The notes below the pieces were generated by a model. That model did not search any database. It worked only from the letters and a program-made list of their open reading frames with translations, and was not told the origin of the DNA. From contig JANQFX010000060.1 of the NCBI GenBank assembly GCA_028277725.1, forward strand, positions 1-64,000: 64,000 bases of DNA, read 5' to 3'. The position numbers and the translations under genes were made by a program. Below are positions 17,571 to 24,958 of this stretch, piece after piece (the first letter of the stretch is position 1; each line of letters begins with the position of its first letter). The stretch is from Thiohalocapsa sp. (GTDB lineage: Bacteria > Pseudomonadota > Gammaproteobacteria > Chromatiales > Chromatiaceae).

Positions 17571-18185
17571 ATGACCGACGCCCAGCTCGACGACGACCAC
17601 TTCTACAACGACCTCGACGCGACCCTGGACCAGGTCTGGAAGCGGCTCAGGCGTGGCGTGGCGGATCGGCGCTCGGCCATGCATACAGCCCAACTGGCGA
17701 GCATCGGCTTGGACGGCGCGCCGCGGGTGCGGACGGTGGTGCTGCGCGGCGCGGATCGCGGGGCGCGCAGGCTGCGGGTGCATACGGACCGGCGCTCGCC
17801 CAAGTTCGCGGAAATGGCCGCCCAGCCGCGGGTTGAGGTCTGTGCCTACGACCCGCGAGGCAAGGTGCAGATCCGGGCACGGGGCGCCGCGGAGCTGGCG
17901 GTGGCCGCGGGCGCTGAGGCGGCCTGGTCGGCCACCGGGCGCAGCGGGCGGGTCTGCTATCGCTCGCCGGCGGGGCCGGGTATGCCGCTGGATGATCCGG
18001 CCTGGACGGACCCGCAGTCGGGGGCAGATGCGGTCACCGATGCCGACGCGGGGCGGGAGCATTTCAGCGTGGTGTTCATGACCTTGGAGCACATCGACTG
18101 GCTCTACCTCGCCGCCCGCGGCCATCGGCGGGCGGGCTTCGACTGGCACGATGGGCGCTGGGTGGGGCGCTGGCTCGCGCCCTGA
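17571..18185 (+). CDS. Pyridoxamine 5'-phosphate oxidase-family flavoprotein
   Basis: 204 residues from the ATG at 17571; the frame is open to 17439 but that part overlaps the divergent GIY-YIG gene. HTAQLASIGLDGAPRVRTVV and LRVHTDRRSPKFAEMAAQP are the FMN-binding strands of the split-barrel PNPOx fold, and the end, LYLAARGHRRAGFDW, is typical of the PNPOx-like (Alr4036) group. True PdxH catalytic and PLP-binding residues are not clearly present, so I call the family only. It is convergent with the sugar phosphorylase at 18263. Confidence 0.8.
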   Translation: MTDAQLDDDHFYNDLDATLDQVWKRLRRGVADRRSAMHTAQLASIGLDGAPRVRTVVLRGADRGARRLRVHTDRRSPKFAEMAAQPRVEVCAYDPRGKVQIRARGAAELAVAAGAEAAWSATGRSGRVCYRSPAGPGMPLDDPAWTDPQSGADAVTDADAGREHFSVVFMTLEHIDWLYLAARGHRRAGFDWHDGRWVGRWLAP

Positions 18186-18262
18186 TGCCGGTTCGCCCCG
18201 GTCCGGCGCCCCCAAGTCAGCGAACTGCCGCCCGCCAGCCCACTCCCTCTCCCCGCCGTCGC

Positions 18263-20008
18263 TCAGCGGAAGCGGAGCTGCTCCGACGAGCCGTCTGCAT
18301 GCTCCAAGTCGATCTCGAAGGCCGCGTTGGCCAGGTCCACGCTCAGGGTTGCGGCGTCCGTCCCGTTGCGCCAGCCGAGTTGCAGGTGTTGGTCGTCGGT
18401 ATCGGCGACGCTGAACTCACCCCTGAACGCGGGGTGGCGGTTGCGTAGGCGGATCAGGGCCAACTGGTCACGCACGACGGGGCGTTCGAGTTGTTCGAGT
18501 GCCTCGTCCAGCGGGAGGTTGCTGCGGTTGATCTCCTTGTGTCCCGCGGCACCTCCGGCGTCCGCGGCCGCGTAGTCGTTCTTGCCGGCGAACAGGTCCA
18601 GGTACCAGACCTGCGGAATGCCAGGCATGAAGAGCTGGATGGCGCGGGCCAGCAGCAGGCGCTGCTCGTCCTCGCCGAGGGCGCTGAAGAATGTGGCGTT
18701 GATCTGGTAGTAGGCGATCTTCTTGCCATCGCTGCCGTAGAGGTTCTTGACTCGGCCGCCGTGGCCGATGATGGCCTCCATGACCGCGTCGATGCGCTCG
18801 TCGTCGAGCAGGCCGGGGCGGGCCTCACCGTCGACCATCGCGCCGCGCAGGTCCAATACCGGGATGCCGTCATGGCAGCCGAGCATGTTGATGGTCTCGA
18901 GTCGGCGAGATCGGATCTCGTCGATCCAGCGCTCGAGGGGGCGCGCATCTGCGTGCTGGATGGCGTCCAGCACCAGGCCCGGGAAGAAGAAGTCGTAGAT
19001 CGGGTAGCCGTGGTGGGCCACCTCGTCGTGCAGGCCCTTGCCGTATTCGGCGTGCACCTCCGGAAACACGGTGAGGTCGTGCTGGCGGGCGATGGCGCGC
19101 AGCCGGTCCAGGTACTCCCAGGTGCCGGGCTTGTTGAAGAAGTTTGGCTTCCCCGGCGCCTTGTGGAGGTAGGCGAAGGCGTCCAGGCGGATGATCTTGG
19201 CGCCGTAGCTCGCGAGCTTGTCGAGGGTCTGGTCGTAGAAGTCCCACACCTGTTCGGACCCGGCGTTGAGGTCCATCTGGCCCAGATACTCACGCTTGCG
19301 GTCCACCACCGAGAGCGCCTGGCTGCGGAAGTTGTTGTAGCCGTCCAGGTCGATGTCGTCCGGCGCCACGCCGTTCTCGAGCGCGCCGTTGACCATCATG
19401 GCGACGGATGTCGCCACGGACTCGTCCACGCCGGCCGTGATGAGCTCATCCGGAGACACCGGGCGATAGGTGACCTTTTGATAGAAGGTGTTCCAATAGG
19501 GCCGGTCGGTGCCGTCGGGGAAACGCACGTCCAGGATCGGCAGGCCGGGCTTGCGCAGAAACAGCTGCTCCAGGTGTTCCGGCTTGGGGATCATGTGCCC
19601 GCCGGGACCCATCTCACCCTCGCCCCGCCAAAAGGCGTTCCAGTCGACGAAGAAGTGCTTGAACTCGGATGCGTCGCCGTTTCGCAGCAGGTCGCGGAAC
19701 TGCGGCGAGGCGACCGAGAGGTGATTCAGCACCAGATCGAACTTGAGCTGGATGCCGCGCTCGGCCAGTGCCGCGAGGTCCTTGGGCGTGACCAGGTCCT
19801 CGTTGAGGTCGTAGTCGATCACGGAGAAGCCGCGGTCGAGGTCGCTGTGGAAACAGTTTGGCAGCAGGTACAGCAGCGAAAAGGCGTGATCGAATGCGGG
19901 CTCATGCAGCAGCTTGGCGGTATCGGAAAGACGTTTGCCGATGCTGTCCGGATACAGGTTCAGCATGACGCCGTTGGGCAAGCTGTGGAGCATGGTGTTG
20001 TCTGCCAT
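18263..20008 (-). CDS. GH13_18 sugar phosphorylase (sucrose/glucosylglycerol/glucosylglycerate type)
   Basis: 581 residues from the ATG at 20008 (MADNTMLHSLPNGVM). Catalytic residues are visible: nucleophile Asp276 in IIRLDAFAYLH, acid/base Glu317 in VFPEVHAEYG and the stabilising Asp380 in GCHDGIPVLD. Other sucrose-phosphorylase marks are KFDLVLNHLS and QVWYLDLFAGKNDY. The family splits a glucoside with phosphate to glucose 1-phosphate, saving ATP. At 581 residues it is longer than typical sucrose phosphorylases (about 490), closer to the glucosylglycerol and glucosylglycerate branches, which fits turnover of a compatible solute. The exact substrate is undecided. Confidence 0.8.
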   Translation of the reverse strand: MADNTMLHSLPNGVMLNLYPDSIGKRLSDTAKLLHEPAFDHAFSLLYLLPNCFHSDLDRGFSVIDYDLNEDLVTPKDLAALAERGIQLKFDLVLNHLSVASPQFRDLLRNGDASEFKHFFVDWNAFWRGEGEMGPGGHMIPKPEHLEQLFLRKPGLPILDVRFPDGTDRPYWNTFYQKVTYRPVSPDELITAGVDESVATSVAMMVNGALENGVAPDDIDLDGYNNFRSQALSVVDRKREYLGQMDLNAGSEQVWDFYDQTLDKLASYGAKIIRLDAFAYLHKAPGKPNFFNKPGTWEYLDRLRAIARQHDLTVFPEVHAEYGKGLHDEVAHHGYPIYDFFFPGLVLDAIQHADARPLERWIDEIRSRRLETINMLGCHDGIPVLDLRGAMVDGEARPGLLDDERIDAVMEAIIGHGGRVKNLYGSDGKKIAYYQINATFFSALGEDEQRLLLARAIQLFMPGIPQVWYLDLFAGKNDYAAADAGGAAGHKEINRSNLPLDEALEQLERPVVRDQLALIRLRNRHPAFRGEFSVADTDDQHLQLGWRNGTDAATLSVDLANAAFEIDLEHADGSSEQLRFR

Positions 20009-20356
20009 CACGGGGTTCCCCGGCGAGTTTCGATGGTGCCGGCCGGACACGCGAGCGGAGCCGACGCGGCTTCGGCATAACCGGCGACCATGATGGACGT
20101 TCCCGCGCGGCATCCACAAGGTGCGGGCTTGATATGGCGCAAGGCGGGGTCGTTCCTGTGTGTCTAATCGCCGCTAGTGGACGACTGGGAGCGATGGGAT
20201 TGTCATGCCTGGGGCGCGGTGTCGACCTTGCGCACCCGAAATGGCCCGGGCCGCGCCCCGTTGCCAGACTGCTGATACCCTTGCGGTGTCGGTCGCGGCG
20301 TCCTAGTCTCCCCCACGCGCGACGTACGAGCACACAACAGAGGAGGCCGACGCGCC
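20009..20356. other. 348 bp divergent spacer
   Basis: Lies between the sugar phosphorylase (minus) and the small membrane protein (plus). No gene is supported. A weak plus-strand promoter match, TTGCGG (20281-20286), 17 bp, TAGTCT (20304-20309), precedes the small gene. Confidence 0.3.
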
Positions 20357-20464
20357 ATGTTTTTGAACCTTCCGGATGTCGTTTGGGTCATGCTGATCGG
20401 GCTTGCGCTGGTCGGGCTCCTCCCTCTGCTTGTCATCTATCTGGCCTACCGCTACTTCCGATGA
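20357..20464 (+). CDS. 35-residue single-pass membrane protein
   Basis: ATG at 20357 is preceded by GAGGAGG (20340-20346), an excellent ribosome-binding site at 10 bp spacing. The product runs MFLNLPDVVWV, then a hydrophobic stretch of about 21 residues (MLIGLALVGLLPLLVIYLA), then YRYFR and TGA at 20462-20464. It is therefore a one-segment membrane peptide with a basic C terminus facing the cytoplasm by the positive-inside rule. It sits 178 bp upstream of the small heat-shock gene on the same strand. I do not recognise a family. The strength of the site and clean topology argue for a real gene. Confidence 0.55.
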   Translation: MFLNLPDVVWVMLIGLALVGLLPLLVIYLAYRYFR

Positions 20465-20523
20465 TGTCAGGGGTAGGCGCGGTCATGCGGCGGTGCACCG
20501 CCACAACGCGCACGCGGCATCCA

Positions 20524-20549
20524 CTTGACATAATCTTGTTTGGGCATTA
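20524..20549 (+). promoter_or_regulatory. Possible sigma-32 type heat-shock promoter
   Basis: CTTGACA (20524-20530) matches the sigma-32 -35 box CTTGAAA in six of seven bases. After 11 bp comes GGGCATTA (20542-20549), a partial match to CCCCATNT. The same TTGACA could serve sigma-70, with a poor TACTTT box 17 bp later. It lies about 95 bp upstream of the small heat-shock start. Confidence 0.4.
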
Positions 20550-20557
20550 CTTTACAT

Positions 20558-20642
20558 AACGCCGGAGCTCATCGAGGCCGGCTGAACGTGCGGTTCCGTG
20601 AACGCACACCTTCAACATGTTGCTCAACTGGAGAATATGTCC
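20558..20642 (+). promoter_or_regulatory. ROSE-like RNA thermometer in the small heat-shock leader
   Basis: The leader has several hairpins in series: GCCGG/CCGGC, then GTGC-GTTC pairing with GAAC-GCAC around a CGT loop with one bulged G. Immediately upstream of the start is TTGCT, nine bases from GGAG (20629-20632). TTGCT fits the U[U/C]GCU signature that pairs with the Shine-Dalgarno sequence in ROSE thermometers, including the bulged G. ROSE elements are known before ibpA-type genes in proteobacteria. Pairing here was checked by eye only. Confidence 0.45.
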
Positions 20643-21119
20643 ATGACGACCATCGACTTCTCGCCCCTCTTCCGGTCCATGATCGGCTTCGATCGACTGT
20701 CCAACGCGCTCGAGACGGCCTACCGCAGCGAGCCGGGCGGTTACCCTCCCTACAACCTCGAGGTGCACGGCGAGAACGACTACCGCGTGACCATGGCGGT
20801 CGCGGGCTTCTCGCGCGATGAACTGGAGATCGAGGTGACGGACAACGTGCTCCGCGTCTCCGGCGCCCGCGGCGATCAGGAGGGCAGGGACACCAAGTAC
20901 CTGTATCGCGGCATCGCCAACCGCAGCTTCGAGCGCAAGTTTCAGCTCGCGGATTACGTGCGGGTGGTGGACGCCCGCCTTGAGAACGGCCTGCTGCACG
21001 TCGATCTGCGGCGCGAGATCCCCGAGGCCATGAAGCCCCGTCGGATCGAGATCCACGGCGACGATGCGAAGCTGATCGAGGGCGGTGATGACAAAGCCTC
21101 GACCAAAGCAGCCGCCTGA
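20643..21119 (+). CDS. ibpA: Small heat-shock protein (Hsp20, IbpA-like)
   Basis: 158 residues from the ATG at 20643, chosen for MTTIDFSPLFRSMIGFDRL (IbpA-like start) and GGAG at 10 bp; a second ATG at 20637 is too close to it. The alpha-crystallin domain runs from about YNLEVHGENDYRVTMAVAGF (38-57) to RIEIHGDD (about 135-142), with NGLLHVDLRREIPE as the conserved final strand. These ATP-independent chaperones hold unfolded proteins for DnaK/ClpB. The C-terminal I-x-I anchor appears as RIEI. Heat control through the leader upstream is likely. Confidence 0.9.
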   Translation: MTTIDFSPLFRSMIGFDRLSNALETAYRSEPGGYPPYNLEVHGENDYRVTMAVAGFSRDELEIEVTDNVLRVSGARGDQEGRDTKYLYRGIANRSFERKFQLADYVRVVDARLENGLLHVDLRREIPEAMKPRRIEIHGDDAKLIEGGDDKASTKAAA

Positions 21120-21140
21120 TCGAGAGCGGTCAGGGTGATA

Positions 21141-21197
21141 AGCCGCCGCAGGGATGCGGCTTGAACCGAGAGGCCGGGGTCGAACCCTGGCCTTTGT
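21141..21197 (+). terminator. Two stem-loops after the small heat-shock gene
   Basis: AGCCGC (21141-21146) pairs with GCGGCT (21156-21161). A second stem, GGCCGGGG (21172-21179) with CCCTGGCC (21185-21192) around TCGAA, is followed by TTTGT. The T tract is short, so termination is only possible. Confidence 0.35.
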
Positions 21198-21400
21198 CGT
21201 GTCTGGCGGGATCGCGATTCCCCTGTTCGGGACCTGTCAGCTCGGCCTGTTCTAACTCCTCAAGTGTTCGGCGGCCGCAACGCGTTGGCGTCGGCGCGAT
21301 GGCTGGCGGCGGGAGGTGGCCTTCGGCGCGGAGTCTGGCTCGGGCGTTCGGCCGATGCGTGTGCCGGTCGGCAGATCCGTGTACAAGTCGGCGATCCGGG

Positions 21401-22000
21401 TCAGCGCCGGTCCTGCACACGTCGGGTCGGCCGCGCGCCGCGGCGGCTGCCATGCCGATGCTGTATCTCCCTGGCCTCGGCGCGCGACTCGGCACGAGTG
21501 CGCAGCGCGCCCATTCGTTGCCGGGCGCGGAAGTAGGCCTTGCCGTTGTCGACGATGGGAACCGGGTAGTCCCGGCCGATAATGCAATGGGCGGCCCGCT
21601 GCATCAGCACCGGCATGGTCTCGGGACGCGGCAGGTAGTCGTCGGGCACCAGCTCCAGTTCCGGGCACCAGCGGCGGATGAACGCGCCCTCAGGGTCGTG
21701 GTCGCGTACCTGCTTCACCGGGGAGTAGATGCGCACCGCATTGATGCCCGTGGTGCCGGATTGCATCTGCGCCTGGCTGAAGTGGATGCCGGGCTCGAAG
21801 TCCAAGAAGAGTCGCGCGAGGTCCAGCGCTGGCTCGCGCCAGTGCTGCCAGAGGTGATAGCTCACGAAGCTCATCAGCATCGCGCGCATGCGAAAGTTGA
21901 TCCAGCCGCCCGACGCCAGTGCGCGCATGCAGGAGTCCACCATCGGGTAACCAGTCTGTCCGAAGCGCCAGGCGGATCGATCCGGCGTCGACGTTGTCGG
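21401..22000 (-). pseudogene. 3' remnant of a photolyase/cryptochrome gene
   Basis: The frame is open on the minus strand from 22000 to 21401, and encodes SAWRFGQTGYPMVDSCMRAL, then GWINFRMRAM and INAVRIYSPVKQVRDHDPEG. That is the FAD-binding half of DNA photolyases (TGYPxVDxxMRxL, N-x-R-x-R) in a divergent photolyase/cryptochrome branch. A stop (22001-22003) immediately upstream of the homology cuts it off, and the N-terminal antenna domain plus much of the FAD domain, normally another 250 or more residues, are absent. Not expected to repair DNA. It lies back to back with a small gene at 22081. Confidence 0.65.
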
Positions 22001-22080
22001 CTAGAGTTAGCGATAGAGGAACATCACAATTTGTCCGGCCGCGCGGACAGGGAACGCGCCGTCGAGGTCGAGGATCGGGA

Positions 22081-22275
22081 ATGCTCATGAACAACGAAGA
22101 AGAATTCGCCCAATGGGTCGCGAGCCTCGAGAGCGGCGACTGCGGCTACACCTACATCCGCTTCTACGGCGACGCCCCGTCATGGGTGCGCGACGAGGCC
22201 GTCAACCGCTTCGGCAAGGGGACGGTCTTCCTACCACCGCGCCAGAACCGCCCGCCGGCAGGCGCCGTCGCTTGA
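22081..22275 (+). CDS. Hypothetical 64-residue protein
   Basis: ATG at 22081 (or 22087) opens a frame with MNNEEEFAQWVASLESGDCG, YTYIRFYGD and GKGTVFLPPR. The composition is normal for a soluble protein, with an acidic start and one cysteine. The ribosome-binding site is weak (GAGG and GGGA). I do not recognise a family. It stands alone between the photolyase remnant and a repeat-containing gap. Confidence 0.4.
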   Translation: MLMNNEEEFAQWVASLESGDCGYTYIRFYGDAPSWVRDEAVNRFGKGTVFLPPRQNRPPAGAVA

Positions 22276-22722
22276 GCCGGACGCTCACGCGCAGTCGCAC
22301 GCCGCGGGCTCCTGCACGCCCCGGGTTTCCCGCTGTTCGCGCGCTTCCGTCGTCGCGCGGCCTGAGAATCGCATCTCTCCACGGTCGGTTCAGCGCAGCC
22401 TGATCCGATCCCCATCGCGAGTTCCATAGCCCAAAGGTGGTCTCGGGTTACGGCATCGCCAGTTCGCCCGTCAGACCATGGGAGCGGCCCCAGGCCGCGA
22501 TGGCGGCGTCCGGGCCGAGTGTTGCGGCAGGATGATCTTTCCCACGGCTCTTGGGTTCAGCGGGGCCGCTTGGGCCTCTATGCTGATAGACTGCCGCGCC
22601 GAAGCTGGTCCAATCGTTGACCGTCGGCCTAAGTTGGGTGCGTCTGGGGCGAACCAGTTCTGTCTTGCAACCCGCGGGCGGCGCGCCCGCGCGGCTCGAA
22701 TCGAGGAGTGCGTTCAGGTTCC
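22276..22722. other. 447 bp gap before the dab operon
   Basis: No supported gene. It contains the palindromic repeat at 22478-22550. The rest should hold the dabB promoter, but no clear -35/-10 pair stands out. GAGGAG at 22703-22708 is the best ribosome-binding site for dabB. Confidence 0.4.
22478..22550. repeat. Dispersed palindromic repeat, copy 1
   Basis: Begins TGGGAGCGGCC and later reads, on the minus strand, CTGCCGCAACACTCGGCCCG. It aligns over most of its length with the copy at 44080-44150 in the same orientation. The two arms are less perfect here than in that copy. Confidence 0.55.
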
Positions 22723-24408
22723 ATGGCCCCGCTCGCCTACGCCCTGGTTCTACTGATGTTCTGCTCGGCGCTCGCGGTGCGCTGGAGTGGCCCACGCCTG
22801 GGCGAGGCGGTGGCGCGGATCAGTGTCGGCGCCAGTGCGCTGACCTTCATGCTGGCCCTGAGCTTGTTCTTTTGGCGCCTGTATGGCGAGGGCCCGGGCG
22901 CCGAGCTCTATGGGATCGGGCTCGGCGTGCTCACGCTTTACGTGGACCCGCTCAGCACCCTGATGGCGGTGTTGGTCAGTGCCGTGGGCCTGGTGGTGCA
23001 CGTGTTCAGCGTCCGCTACATGCAGGACGACCCCGCCTACACTCGCTTCTTCTGGCTATTGGACGTCATCATCGGCGTTATCCTGCTGATGGTGCTGGCC
23101 GGCGACCTGCTGACCCTGCTGCTCGGCTGGCACCTGCTCGGCGTTTGCCTGTATTTCCTGCTGAATCACGATATCCGTCGCCGTGCCGCGAACCGCTATG
23201 CCTTCTGGACGCTGTTTACCCATCGTGTGGGCGACCTGCCGCTGCTCGCGGCCATCGCGCTGATCTTCCACGGTTACGGGACGCTGAGCTTTCCGGGCCT
23301 GTTCGAGGCCGTGGCGGCAGCGCCGCGGCAGACCACGGTGCTCGGGCTGCCGCTGGCGGAGACGGTCGGGTTCCTCGTCCTGCTCGCGGCCTTCGCCAAG
23401 TCCGCCCAGTTCCCGCTGCACACCTGGCTGCCCTACACCATGGATGGGCCGACGCCGGTCTCGGCGCTGATGCACGCGGGCATCGTCAACGCCGGGGGCT
23501 TCCTGATCAACCGCTTCGCACCCGTGTTCGTCGAGACGCAGTCGGTGCTATTGCTCGCCTTCGCGGTCGGCTTGATCACCACCATCATGGGTGCGCTGAT
23601 GATGCTGATGCAGAGCGACATCAAGAAGGCCCTGGGCTACTCCACCATGGGACAGATGGGCTTCATGGTCATGGAGTGCGGCCTGGGGGCCTTCTCGTTG
23701 GCCATCTATCACCTGATCGCCCACGGCGTGTTCAAGGCGACGCTGTTCCTGGGCTCCGGCTCCATCATCGGCAACGCCCGCAAGGACCCGAACATCCCCG
23801 AGGGGGAGATCTATAAGTTCATGGTCGAGCGCAAGGTGCCGCGGCCGCCCATGTCCTGGGTGGTGTTCGCCGGTATCACCATCACCGTGCCGCTGCTGAT
23901 CGTGCTCGCCGCCCACCAGCTTGTGGACGAGGGCTTCCTGCATCACCAGGGGGCGCTCATCCTGTTGCTGTTCGGTTGGATCACCGGGGCGCAGACGCTG
24001 TTCTTCGTCTACAAGATCGGCGTCGAGCGGCCCTTCACGGTGCTGCTCTACGTGGCCCTGTCGTTCGGCGCCGTGATCATGACCTACGTGGTGGTCGGCC
24101 ACGCCTTCGATGCCCTGCTGTATCCGGACCCTGCCTTCCGCGAGGCGCTGTATCGAGCCGCATCGGTCAATGCCACGACCTTCGCGCTGCTGTTGGTCCT
24201 GCTGATGGTGTTGATCTCGGCGGGGTGGCTGCTGGTGTTCCGCTCCGAGGCGGCCCAGCAGCCGCTGACGAGGCGCTACAAGGAGCTGTACCTCGGCCTG
24301 TACGCCCTGTTGTCACGGGAGTTCTACGTGGCGGACCTCTACAGTCGGGCCGCTGAGCGGATGCTCGCCGCGTCCCGGCGTCTGAACGCGCTGCTGCGTT
24401 GGGTGTGA
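22723..24408 (+). CDS. dabB: DabB: NuoL-like membrane subunit of the DAB inorganic-carbon uptake complex
   Basis: 561 residues from the ATG at 22723, with about 14-16 hydrophobic segments. FWLLDVIIGVILLMVLAGDL, LLAAFAKSAQFPLHTWLPY and DGPTPVSALMHAGIVNAGG are hallmarks of the NADH dehydrogenase subunit 5/MrpA fold, including the lysine of AKSAQ used in proton conduction. Next to a DUF2309 gene it is read as DabB, which couples a cation gradient to CO2 hydration by DabA and so accumulates bicarbonate in the cytoplasm. The stop overlaps the next gene's GTG as GTGA. It is intact, unlike its two partners downstream. Confidence 0.85.
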   Translation: MAPLAYALVLLMFCSALAVRWSGPRLGEAVARISVGASALTFMLALSLFFWRLYGEGPGAELYGIGLGVLTLYVDPLSTLMAVLVSAVGLVVHVFSVRYMQDDPAYTRFFWLLDVIIGVILLMVLAGDLLTLLLGWHLLGVCLYFLLNHDIRRRAANRYAFWTLFTHRVGDLPLLAAIALIFHGYGTLSFPGLFEAVAAAPRQTTVLGLPLAETVGFLVLLAAFAKSAQFPLHTWLPYTMDGPTPVSALMHAGIVNAGGFLINRFAPVFVETQSVLLLAFAVGLITTIMGALMMLMQSDIKKALGYSTMGQMGFMVMECGLGAFSLAIYHLIAHGVFKATLFLGSGSIIGNARKDPNIPEGEIYKFMVERKVPRPPMSWVVFAGITITVPLLIVLAAHQLVDEGFLHHQGALILLLFGWITGAQTLFFVYKIGVERPFTVLLYVALSFGAVIMTYVVVGHAFDALLYPDPAFREALYRAASVNATTFALLLVLLMVLISAGWLLVFRSEAAQQPLTRRYKELYLGLYALLSREFYVADLYSRAAERMLAASRRLNALLRWV

Positions 24409-24958
24409 CCGCGATGTGGGCCTTGGCACTGCCGTTGTTCCTGCTCGCGGGACGGACAGATCTGGATTGGTCAGCTCTACACCTCTGCGCTGGCATTGAT
24501 CTGGGTCGGTGTGGCCCATGGCGTGCCGCCGCTGCTGCCGGCGCTGGGGCTCGCGGCCTCGCTGCTGCCGCTGTGGTTCCTGATGGATGGGCTGGAGCAG
24601 CGCTTCGGCATCGCGCACACCGGGCTCTATCCGGGGCTCGGGCTGGCATGCCGCGCTTCTCGTCGCTATTCGTCACCGCCGTGCTGGTGGCGGTGCCGTT
24701 CTCGCCCGGGTTCTTCGCCATCGCCGATCTTGCCTTCGGCGGTGTCGGTGCCAACGAACTGCTGACCCTGATCCCGCTAGCCTGGCTTGGTTGCTGTGGA
24801 CTTGGGCCGGGATCAATCTACTCTCGGGAATCGTGTTCGGCACGCCCTGGGATGACCTGTGCTACGTCGATATGGGCGTCCGCGCCACGCTGCTGCACGG
24901 TGGCGGCATGGTGCTGCTCGCCCTGTTCGGGCTCTTGCTGGTGGAGGTGGTGCTATGA
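24405..24958 (+). pseudogene. Membrane protein gene between dabB and dabA, with three apparent frameshifts
   Basis: A GTG at 24405 overlaps the dabB stop and the final TGA (24956-24958) overlaps the dabA ATG, so this is a genuine operon member. Its frame shifts three times: near 24452-24458 (+1, AGRTD to GQIWIGQLYTSALALIW), near 24645 (-1, to MPRFSSLFVTAVLVAVPFSP) and near 24785-24791 (-1, to LLWTWAGINLLSGIVFGTP). The repaired product is about 184 residues with five or six hydrophobic segments, resembling small hydrophobic partners of NuoL-type proteins. I cannot name it. Three lesions in 550 bp mean decay or local sequence error. Confidence 0.6.

Noticed and set aside
18491-20080. 529-codon plus-strand frame antisense to the sugar phosphorylase
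   Set aside because: The opposite strand carries clear catalytic motifs; this frame is a by-product of high GC content.
21172-21192. tRNA T-arm-like sequence (GGTCGAACCC)
   Set aside because: There is no acceptor, D or anticodon arm around it; it reads better as a plain stem-loop.
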